Shown here piece after piece: positions 42,891-49,996 of a stretch of DNA of 64,000 nt (its first letter is position 1; each line of letters starts with the position of its first letter). The stretch is taken from positions 1-64,000 of the forward strand of contig CAVQCO010000005.1 in the NCBI GenBank assembly GCA_963711065.1, given 5' to 3'. The notes beneath the pieces were generated by a model. The model made no database searches. It was not told the origin of the DNA and was given only the letters and a program-made list of their open reading frames with translations. Made by a program: the position numbers and the translations under genes. The stretch comes from Bog-473 sp963711065 (GTDB lineage Bacteria > Actinomycetota > Acidimicrobiia > Acidimicrobiales > RAAP-2).

Positions 42891-43952
42891 TCAGCGCACG
42901 CTGATCGGCATCCCGCCCCGGGCGGCAGAACGGTAGGCGGCGTCGACGAGGCGATGGGCGGCCAGGGCGTCGTCGAGACCGGGCTCGGGCGCCCACCCGC
43001 CCGTGACGGCGTCGACGAAGGCCCGGTCCTCCTCGACGTAGGCCCGCAGGGCGAGCCCGACCTCGTCGTCGGCGAGGGGCAGCGCGTCCACCCACCCGGG
43101 CGACGGGCAGGCGCGTACCTCGGTGCCCTCGCCGGTCTGCACGTGGAGCGGGCCCCGGAAATCGTCCTCCAGCCAGACCATGCCCTCCCGGCAGAACACC
43201 TCCACCCGGCGCGTCGAGGCCCGGGTGAGGATGTCGTGCCAGACGCTCGTGAGCTGGGCCTCGACGCCGGAGGCGAACGTCAGGGACACGGTGGCGAGGT
43301 CCTCCACCCCCTCGTGGCCGGCGTGGTTGGCCGTCCGCGCCGCCACCGCGTCCACCTCGCCGAAGCAGAAGCGGAGGATGTCGACGTCGTGGATGGAGTG
43401 CTCAATCAGGCAGCCGCCGCCGGCCTGGGCGACGTCGGCCCGCCACTGCGACGCGTAGGTCCCCCGGATCGGGAAGTACTGGTCGTCGCGGAAGACCGCC
43501 GTCATCGGGGCGCCGAGCTCCCCGGCCCGCACGATGTCGCGGAGGGCACGGAAGACCGGGGCACTGCGCAGGACCAGGCCGCACTGGCTGGCCACGCCCG
43601 ACGCGGCGACGGCGTCGACGAGTGCGTCGGCGCGGGCCAGGTCGCGGTCGAGCGGCTTCTCGCAGAACACGGCACGGCCGGCGGCCAGGGCCTCGTCCAC
43701 CGCGGCCCGGTGCGCGGCCGTCGGCGTGCAGACCCAGACGGCGTCGCAGCGCGCCGCGACCTCGGCCGCGCTCGCGACGACGGCGCCGGCGCGGGCGCCC
43801 ACGGCGTCGGCGAAACCCTGGGCCCGTCGCTCCCGCTGGTCGTGGACGGCCACGATGGCCGCGTCCAGCACGCCCCCGTCGATCATCGCCTTCAGGCCGA
43901 GCCCGTGCGCCCAGGCGATCAGCCCGGAGCCGACGAAACCGATGCGCAGCAT
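42891..43952 (-). CDS. Gfo/Idh/MocA-family oxidoreductase
   Basis: 353 residues. N-terminal Rossmann motif GFVGSGLIAWAHGLGLKA, the strand AVWVCTPTAAHRAAVDEALAAG, and the hallmark CEKPLD are present, followed by the C-terminal sheet domain. It probably oxidises a sugar or cyclitol with NAD(P). No sugar transporter is adjacent. Confidence 0.88.
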   Translation of the reverse strand: MLRIGFVGSGLIAWAHGLGLKAMIDGGVLDAAIVAVHDQRERRAQGFADAVGARAGAVVASAAEVAARCDAVWVCTPTAAHRAAVDEALAAGRAVFCEKPLDRDLARADALVDAVAASGVASQCGLVLRSAPVFRALRDIVRAGELGAPMTAVFRDDQYFPIRGTYASQWRADVAQAGGGCLIEHSIHDVDILRFCFGEVDAVAARTANHAGHEGVEDLATVSLTFASGVEAQLTSVWHDILTRASTRRVEVFCREGMVWLEDDFRGPLHVQTGEGTEVRACPSPGWVDALPLADDEVGLALRAYVEEDRAFVDAVTGGWAPEPGLDDALAAHRLVDAAYRSAARGGMPISVR

Positions 43953-44000
43953 TCCCGGGACACTACGCGTCCGGGTCAGCAGGGTCGACGTGCTGCGCCG

Positions 44001-44672
44001 TCACGACGCCGCCCCGCTGTGCAGGTGTCCGCCGAGCGCGTCCATGAAGCGCGCCGCCACCATGACGAGCAGGGCGATCTCGCGGCGCTCGCGGCGCCTG
44101 ATGGGGACGGGGCGCCCGCCGCACACCGTGAGCCCCGTCTCGGGGACCGGCTCGACGAAGACGCCCGAACCCGTGGTGTCGTTGGGCGGGTCGGCCCCGC
44201 TGCGCGAGCCCTCGGCGAACGCGGCCACCCACCGCGCGGACGGCACACCCTCGCCGTGGGTCTCGGTGAACCCCCGGAAGGCCTCGTCGGCCAGGGCCAG
44301 CCAGGACAGGTCGAAGAGCGCCATCAGGTTCCCGGTCAGCGCGTGCATTGCGGCCGTGGGCGTGGCGGCCTGCAGGATGCCCGAGGCCGCCGCCAGCACG
44401 GTGTCCTCCCGGTCCGACGCCTCCGTCAGCAGCTCGGTCACCTCCTCGACGCCCGCACCGGGGACGTTGCGCACCGCCCGGCACACGGCGTCGACGGCAC
44501 CGGGCTCGTCCGGCAGCTCGACCACCATCTCGTCGATGGCCACCCCGGCCTCGCGCTCGAGCACCTCCAGCCCCACGACGTTGCCCTTCAGCGCACCGAT
44601 CTCGGCCGCCACGGCGCCCAGGACGCCCGGGGCGTCGGGCAACCAGATCCGCATGCGGGTCAGCACCGGCAC
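44001..44672 (-). CDS. ACT-domain protein of unknown function
   Basis: About 223 residues from GTG at 44672; ATG at 44654 is an alternative. An ACT domain opens the protein (RIWLPDAPGVLGAVAAEIGALKGNVVGLEVLE), the typical regulatory fold that binds amino acids. The rest, including ETGLTVCGGRPVPIRRRERREIALLVMVAARFMDALGG, is not recognised. It may sense an amino acid and control another enzyme. It is divergent from the secreted beta-propeller gene; the 232-base gap between them shows no further gene. Confidence 0.6.
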   Translation of the reverse strand: MPVLTRMRIWLPDAPGVLGAVAAEIGALKGNVVGLEVLEREAGVAIDEMVVELPDEPGAVDAVCRAVRNVPGAGVEEVTELLTEASDREDTVLAAASGILQAATPTAAMHALTGNLMALFDLSWLALADEAFRGFTETHGEGVPSARWVAAFAEGSRSGADPPNDTTGSGVFVEPVPETGLTVCGGRPVPIRRRERREIALLVMVAARFMDALGGHLHSGAAS

Positions 44673-44904
44673 ACGCCGAGGAGGTCTCCCACGGATCTCA
44701 GGGTGCCAGGCCCGTGTTTCCACCCGGTTTCGCGGCGGCGAACAGCCGGTGACGGGCCTGTCGGCCCGGGGCACCGCCACCGCTCGATGGATCCGTCGCC
44801 CATCGTTCGCGATCTGTTCGCGGAAGCGGCAGCGAGGGTTTCACGCAGTGGTCACCCTCAGGGGGGTTGTCCCGTCACGGTTCTCGGCGTCAGGGTGGCA
44901 TCTG

Positions 44905-46479
44905 ATGACGACGGGGCGATCGAGACGAGCTGCGGCGTTCGGCCCCCGGTTTGCTCGCTTGGCGGCGCTCTCCATGCTCCCGGTCCTTGCCGTTCTGGCG
45001 TCGGCCGCCGTGCCGGTTGCCGCGTCGGCCGACCCGGGACTGACGACCACCTACCTGCACGACAACGCTCGTGATGGCTACTTCGCAAGCGAAACGGAGA
45101 TCACCGCCGCCACGGCCTCGAGCCTGGCGCTGCAATGGTCTGCGTATCCCGGGTACCCGGGGGGCACCACCGAACCCATCGAGGCGGGAGGTGTTCTCTA
45201 CTGGTCCGACTGGGCCGGCACCCTCCATGCCACGAGCGAGTCGACCCAGGCCGACCTCTGGACGTACCCGCTCGGCAGCACGCTTTCGTCGTGCGCCGGC
45301 GACACCGGCCCCGACAGCACGCCGACGGTCGCCACGGTCAACGGCATCTCCACCGTCTTCCTCGGGGGCGGTACCGGTCAGTTCCTCGCGCTGAACGCGG
45401 CGACCGGCAGCCTGCTCTGGCAGGATCAGCTGACCACGTCGTCGGCGGGCTTCGTGTGGAGCTCCCCGGCGCTCTACGACGGCAGCATCTACATCGGCGT
45501 GGCCTCGGTGGGCGACTGCCCTCTCGTTCCCGGGGAGCTGTTCCGCCTCGACGCGGCCACGGGGGCAACCCAGGCCACCTTCACGGCCGTCCCAGGCGGC
45601 TGCACGGGGGCGACCATCTGGAGCTCCCCGGCGATCGACGAGTCCACGGGCGAGCTCTTCGTCGACACCGGCAACGGTGACGGCACCTGTCCCGAGCCGG
45701 AGCCCTACCAGGAGGCCATGATCCGCCTCGACCCCACCACGCTGGCCGTGCAGGACTCGTGGCAGACCCAACCGAACGGCGATGCCGGCGACGCCGACTT
45801 CGGGGCCACGCCGACGCTGTTCACAGCCACCCTCGGCGGGCAGACCGTGCCGATGGTGGGCGCCATCAACAAGGACGGGTACTACTACGCCTTTCGCCGC
45901 GACGACCTGGCGGCCGGCCCGGTCTGGAGCCGGTACTTCGCGACGCCCGGGGAGACGTGCGTGCCGTGTGACGTGGATTTCCTCGCCCCCAGCGCCTGGG
46001 ACGGGACGCACCTGTTCGTCGGGGGCGACGCCGGGCAGATCGACGGCCAGGCCTGTGCCGGCTCGCTGAGCGCGCTCGATCCGGCCACCGGGTCACCGGT
46101 GTGGCAGGACTGCCTCGACGACCGGGTCCTCGGGGCCGTGACGGGGGCGCCCGGGATCGTCGAGGTGAACGCCGGGGACCGGGCCATGGTGATGGACGCA
46201 AGCAACGGGGAACGGCTGTTCACCTACACGGACTCGTCGGGCAACAACTTCTGGGGCCCGGCCGAGATCTCCAACGGCGTCATGTACGTCATCAACCTCG
46301 ACGGCAACGTGTTCGCCTTCGCACCCAGTCCGGGCGCGGCCACCCCCGAGGCGCCGCTCCCGATCTTCCTCCCCGTCGTCGGCGCGGCCGGTGCGGGAGG
46401 CGTCGTCGCCCTCCGGCGCCGGCGATCGGCTCCTCCGGCCGACGGGACCGACCTCAGCCGAGAAGTCCCAGCTCCTTGA
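44905..46479 (+). CDS. Secreted PQQ-like beta-propeller protein with C-terminal sorting-like tail
   Basis: 524 residues. An N-terminal signal peptide (RRAAAFGPRF, hydrophobic LAALSMLPVLAVLASAAV, then AASADPG) is followed by repeated WD/PQQ-like blades such as ALNAATGSLLWQD, ALDPATGSPVWQDC and VMDASNGERLFTYTD. Cys pairs suggest an extracytoplasmic domain. The end carries PEAP (481-484), a hydrophobic segment and RRRR (504-507), which resembles a PEP-CTERM exosortase tail, though 17 residues follow it. Cofactor binding is unproven. The 3' end overlaps the convergent mdh gene by 26 bases. Confidence 0.8.
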   Translation: MTTGRSRRAAAFGPRFARLAALSMLPVLAVLASAAVPVAASADPGLTTTYLHDNARDGYFASETEITAATASSLALQWSAYPGYPGGTTEPIEAGGVLYWSDWAGTLHATSESTQADLWTYPLGSTLSSCAGDTGPDSTPTVATVNGISTVFLGGGTGQFLALNAATGSLLWQDQLTTSSAGFVWSSPALYDGSIYIGVASVGDCPLVPGELFRLDAATGATQATFTAVPGGCTGATIWSSPAIDESTGELFVDTGNGDGTCPEPEPYQEAMIRLDPTTLAVQDSWQTQPNGDAGDADFGATPTLFTATLGGQTVPMVGAINKDGYYYAFRRDDLAAGPVWSRYFATPGETCVPCDVDFLAPSAWDGTHLFVGGDAGQIDGQACAGSLSALDPATGSPVWQDCLDDRVLGAVTGAPGIVEVNAGDRAMVMDASNGERLFTYTDSSGNNFWGPAEISNGVMYVINLDGNVFAFAPSPGAATPEAPLPIFLPVVGAAGAGGVVALRRRRSAPPADGTDLSREVPAP

Positions 46480-47449
46480 CGTCGTCGCGCTCGGCCAACA
46501 GCTCGTCGGTCGTGACCTTGATCCGCTCGGTCGCGAAGGCGTCGTGGCCGATCCCCTCGACGACCGTCCAGCCCCCCGTGCCGTCCGAGACGACGGGGAA
46601 GCCGAATTGGAGGCCCTCGGGCGTGCCGTATTGGCCCTCGCTGGCCACCGCCACCGAGAAGGAGTCACCCAGCGGCGTCGCGCCGCGCAGGCTGACCACG
46701 GTGTCGATCGCCGCCGCGGCGGCGGAGGCGGCCGACGACGACCCGCGGGCGTCGATGATGGCGGCGCCCCGCTTCTGCACCGTCGTGAGGAACTCGCCCT
46801 GCAACCACTCGGTGTCGGTGATGACGTCGGTGGCCGGCTTCCCGCCGATGCGGGCGTTGGCGAAGTCGGGGAACTGCGTGGCCGAGTGGTTGCCCCAGAT
46901 GGCGACGTTGGTGACGTCGGCGACGGGCACGCCCGCCTTCGCCGCGAGCTGCGCCTTGGCCCGGTTCTCGTCCAGGCGGGTCATGGCGAACCACCGGTCG
47001 GCCGGGACCTCGGGCGCGTTGGAGCGGGCGATCAGGCAGTTGGTGTTGCAGGGGTTGCCGACCACGAGGATGCGCACGTCGGGAGCGGCGTTCTCGGCGA
47101 TGGCCCGGCCCTGCGGCTTGAATATGCCGCCGTTCACGCTGAGGAGGTCGCCGCGCTCCATGCCGGCCTTGCGGGGCACCGAGCCGACGAGCAGCGCCCA
47201 CGACGTGCCGTCGAAGGCGGTCTGCAGGTCCGAGGTCGCCACGATGTCGTGCACGAGCGGGAAGGCGCAGTCGTCGATCTCCATGACGACGCCCTCGAGC
47301 ACGCGCATGGCGGGCTCGATCTCGAGCAGCCGCAGGACGATGGGCTGGTCCTCGCCGAGGAGCTGGCCGGACGCGATGCGGAACAGGATGGAGTAGCCGA
47401 TCTGGCCACCGGCGCCGGTGACGGTCACGTGGACGGGGGTCTTCGCCAT
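46454..47449 (-). CDS. mdh: Malate dehydrogenase
   Basis: 331 residues. NAD-binding TGAGGQIGYS starts at residue 11, the substrate-binding RKAGMERGDLL loop follows, NPCNTNC is present, and the catalytic His lies in IWGNHSATQFPD. This is the MDH/LDH-family enzyme that interconverts malate and oxaloacetate in the TCA cycle. It lies downstream of isocitrate dehydrogenase by 57 bases, likely one operon. Confidence 0.95.
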   Translation of the reverse strand: MAKTPVHVTVTGAGGQIGYSILFRIASGQLLGEDQPIVLRLLEIEPAMRVLEGVVMEIDDCAFPLVHDIVATSDLQTAFDGTSWALLVGSVPRKAGMERGDLLSVNGGIFKPQGRAIAENAAPDVRILVVGNPCNTNCLIARSNAPEVPADRWFAMTRLDENRAKAQLAAKAGVPVADVTNVAIWGNHSATQFPDFANARIGGKPATDVITDTEWLQGEFLTTVQKRGAAIIDARGSSSAASAAAAAIDTVVSLRGATPLGDSFSVAVASEGQYGTPEGLQFGFPVVSDGTGGWTVVEGIGHDAFATERIKVTTDELLAERDDVKELGLLG

Positions 47450-47506
47450 GGGGGGAGGTGGTCCTTTCCGACAGGTGGGTCTGAGGGGTCCGGCGGGAGT
47501 GGTCGC

Positions 47507-48703
47507 CTACAGGCGGTCGACGACGGCGGAGGCGAACTCCGACGTCTTCACCTCGGTCGCCCCGTCCATGAGTCGGGCGAAGTCGTAGGTGACGACCTTG
47601 TCGGCGATGGTGGCCTCGAGCGCGTGCACGATGTCCGACGCGGCGTCGTTCCACCCGAGGTGCTCGTACATCAGCACGCCCGAGAGCAGCACCGAGCCGG
47701 GGTTCACCTTGTCCTGTCCGGCGTACTTGGGCGCGGTGCCGTGCGTGGCCTCGAAGATGCCGTGGCCGGTCACGTAGTTGATGTTGGCCCCGGGGGCGAT
47801 ACCGATGCCGCCCACCTGCGCGGCCAGCGCGTCGGAGAGGTAGTCGCCGTTGAGGTTGGTCGTGGCGATGACGTCGAAGTCCGAGGGCCGGGTCAGCACC
47901 TGCTGCAGCGTGATGTCGGCGATGGTGTCCTTGACGAGCAGCTTGTCGCCGGGCTCGCCCCCGCAGTCGTCCCAGCCCACGGCGACTTCGGCGAACTCCT
48001 CGCGCACCAGCTCGTAGCCCCACTCGCGGAACGCGCCCTCGGTGAACTTCATGATGTTGCCCTTGTGCACGAGCGTGACGGAGCGGCGCTTGCGGTCGAG
48101 CGCGTAGTTGATGGCGGCGCGGATGAGGCGCTTGGAGCCCATTTCGGAGACCGGCTTGATCCCGATGCCCGAGCCGTCCCGGATGGGCCAGCCCATCTCC
48201 TCGCGCAGGTACGCCGTGAGCTTGTCGGCCTCGGGCGTGCCGGCCTGCACCTCGTAGCCGGCGTACACGTCCTCGGTGTTCTCCCGGAAGATGACCATGT
48301 CGACCAGCTCGGGGTGCAGCACCGGCGAGGGGACGCCGGCGAACCAGCGCACGGGGCGCAGGCAGACGTAGAGGTCCAGGATCTGGCGCAGCGCGACATT
48401 GAGGGAGCGGATGCCGCCGCCGACGGGCGTGGTGAGCGGGCCCTTGATGCCGATCAGATGGCTGCGGAACGCCTCGACCGTCTCGTCGGGCAGCCAGCTG
48501 CCGACCTCGTCGAAGGCCTTCTGCCCGGCCAGGACCTCCTTCCAGGCGATCTTGTGGCCGTGCTTGGCGGCGGCCGCATCGAGGACCAGCTTGGCGGCCG
48601 GCCAGATGTCGACGCCGGTGCCGTCGCCCTCGATGAAGGGGATGATGGGCTCGTCGGGGACGACCAGGGTGCCGTCGTCGCCCATGCGGATGCGCTCTGC
48701 CAT
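47507..48703 (-). CDS. icd: Isocitrate dehydrogenase (NADP-type, homodimeric)
   Basis: 398 residues. Key segments: IPFIEGDGTGVDIWPAA, the substrate loop TTPVGGGIRSLNVALRQ, FRENTEDVYAGYE and the C-terminal ATHGTAPKYAGQDKVNPGS. It oxidatively decarboxylates isocitrate to 2-oxoglutarate. NADP use is inferred from similarity to bacterial homodimeric Icd. A close upstream promoter suggests near-leaderless transcription. Confidence 0.95.
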   Translation of the reverse strand: MAERIRMGDDGTLVVPDEPIIPFIEGDGTGVDIWPAAKLVLDAAAAKHGHKIAWKEVLAGQKAFDEVGSWLPDETVEAFRSHLIGIKGPLTTPVGGGIRSLNVALRQILDLYVCLRPVRWFAGVPSPVLHPELVDMVIFRENTEDVYAGYEVQAGTPEADKLTAYLREEMGWPIRDGSGIGIKPVSEMGSKRLIRAAINYALDRKRRSVTLVHKGNIMKFTEGAFREWGYELVREEFAEVAVGWDDCGGEPGDKLLVKDTIADITLQQVLTRPSDFDVIATTNLNGDYLSDALAAQVGGIGIAPGANINYVTGHGIFEATHGTAPKYAGQDKVNPGSVLLSGVLMYEHLGWNDAASDIVHALEATIADKVVTYDFARLMDGATEVKTSEFASAVVDRL

Positions 48704-48710
48704 ACCGCCG

Positions 48711-48740
48711 ATGCTAGGGGCCTGGCCAGCGGGTTCCCAA
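48711..48740 (-). promoter_or_regulatory. Candidate sigma-A promoter for icd-mdh
   Basis: Reading leftward, TTGGGA (48740-48735) and TAGCAT (48716-48711) are 18 bases apart. The expected start point falls at or next to the icd ATG at 48703, suggesting a leaderless or very short-leader mRNA. Motif match only. Confidence 0.4.
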
Positions 48741-48779
48741 TCGAGCAGGTGGCGTCAGCCGGGCCGCCGGGCGGCCGCC

Positions 48780-49340
48780 TCAGCTCCGGAGCAGCCCGGT
48801 GAGGCGGGCGTACTGCTTGGCCTCCGGGCCGAGGATCTCGCCCACCCAGTAGAGCGTCCGCGTGGCGTCGACGTCGGTGCCCCAGCGGAGGATCTCCTCG
48901 ATGTCGAGCCAGTCCTTGGGGCGGTCGAAGATGGCCTTGCAGACGATGAGGTGCTCGGGGGCGAGGATCGGGATGTCGACGGGGCCGAAGCGGACCAGGC
49001 GGGCGCACTCGGCCATGTCGAGGTGCAGGTCCATGGTGGCGAAGAACACGTCGAGATACGAGCCGCCCCAGTCGAGCCTCGCCTGACCGTCGTCGGCGAT
49101 GGCGGCCCGATCCTCGGGGGTCACCGTCACGCCGAGCAGGCCCAGCAACCCGAGGACGGGCCCGGCCGCCTCGGGGGGCAGGGTCAGGTTGACGTCGATG
49201 TCGGTCGTCGCCCGGGGATTCCGGTACCAGGCCAGGGCGATCGCCCCCCCGAACTGGTGCGGCACACCGGCGGAATCGAGCATCTCGTGGAGTGACACGA
49301 TCTTGGGGGCCAGACCGGTCAGCTCCTCGGTGCTGCTCAC
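48780..49340 (-). CDS. Nucleotidyltransferase-fold protein (possible toxin of a two-gene module)
   Basis: 186 residues. FGGAIALAWYRNPRATTDIDV carries the GG (31-32) and DxD (47/49) motif of minimal nucleotidyltransferases related to AbiEii/MNT-type proteins, which transfer nucleotides to tRNA, protein or RNA. A third acidic patch (DVFFATMDLHLD) and APEHLIVCKAIFDRPKDWLDIEEIL are typical of this group. Its ATG overlaps the stop of the small upstream gene (ATGA). Toxin function is inferred from family and layout. Confidence 0.75.
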   Translation of the reverse strand: MSSTEELTGLAPKIVSLHEMLDSAGVPHQFGGAIALAWYRNPRATTDIDVNLTLPPEAAGPVLGLLGLLGVTVTPEDRAAIADDGQARLDWGGSYLDVFFATMDLHLDMAECARLVRFGPVDIPILAPEHLIVCKAIFDRPKDWLDIEEILRWGTDVDATRTLYWVGEILGPEAKQYARLTGLLRS

Positions 49341-49825
49341 GGAGGGCCCGTCCTGGAGATCCGTTCCGCCCGAAGACGGGCGAGTGGCGGGAACCGCAGC
49401 GGCGTCGGGGTTCGGGCGGGACCGAACGGCTTGACCCGTGCCACGAAACCGAGGAGGCCGATCAGGGCGTCGCCGGGATCCCGACGTTCGGCGGGCGGGG
49501 GCACCCGCTCCAGCGAGCGGGCCATCCGGCGCGAGGCGTCGACGAACCGCAGCGTCTCGGAGCGATGATGCCGTGGGGTCTCGTTCGGGTCCATCTCGGG
49601 CCCGGCGGACCGGACATCGTGGCGTGGAAGGGCGGCGGCTCGTGCGGCGGAGGCTCGCACCGCCTCGACGTCGAAGGGTCGGCTGGCCCGCCCACGGGCC
49701 GCAGCCAGGACCTCCTCGGTCAGGTGGGCGAAGTTGGCCAGCGAGCGGGCGCGGGGGCCCTTGGGGGTGTGGACGGACTCGCGGATCTCGAAACGCCCCT
49801 TAGGGCGGGCCACCACGTACGCCAT
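49337..49825 (-). CDS. Small basic protein upstream of the nucleotidyltransferase (possible antitoxin)
   Basis: 162 residues, not recognised. It begins with AYVVARPKGRFEIRESVHTPKGPRARSLANF, a basic beta-type segment similar to actinobacterial proteins often paired with nucleotidyltransferase genes, then helices with LTEEVLAAARGRASRPFD and an Arg/Pro-rich tail. ATG at 49825 is set by the upstream AGTGGGT repeats; the longer frame is non-coding. Translation is coupled to the nucleotidyltransferase. Confidence 0.6.
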   Translation of the reverse strand: MAYVVARPKGRFEIRESVHTPKGPRARSLANFAHLTEEVLAAARGRASRPFDVEAVRASAARAAALPRHDVRSAGPEMDPNETPRHHRSETLRFVDASRRMARSLERVPPPAERRDPGDALIGLLGFVARVKPFGPARTPTPLRFPPLARLRAERISRTGPP

Positions 49826-49856
49826 ACCCACTATGTTACCCACTAGGGGACCCACT
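49826..49856 (-). repeat. Three ACCCACT direct repeats at 12-bp spacing
   Basis: ACCCACT occurs at 49826-49832, 49838-49844 and 49850-49856 (AGTGGGT on the coding strand), exactly 12 bases apart and ending at the start codon of the first gene of the nucleotidyltransferase pair. This is an iteron-like array that could be an autoregulatory operator. Confidence 0.7.
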
Positions 49857-49996
49857 CTGTGGCCTGCCCCGGACCTTGCCGTCCCTCGCCCGTTGAGCGC
49901 CCCTGAGTGGTGCCACCACGAGCGGGCTTTGCAGGGTGGCCACCTTGGTAACCCCCGTTGGCAGCGACAAGCTTGCGGTGACCGGAGGGACGTTCC

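Noticed and set aside
44673..44904. Riboswitch upstream of the secreted beta-propeller gene
   Set aside because: The gap is long enough, but I could not find the conserved core of a known cyclic-dinucleotide or other riboswitch class.
46391..48802. Long rightward open frame across mdh and icd
   Set aside because: Antisense shadow of two clear TCA enzymes, with low-complexity Arg/Val/Gly-rich translation and no ribosome site.
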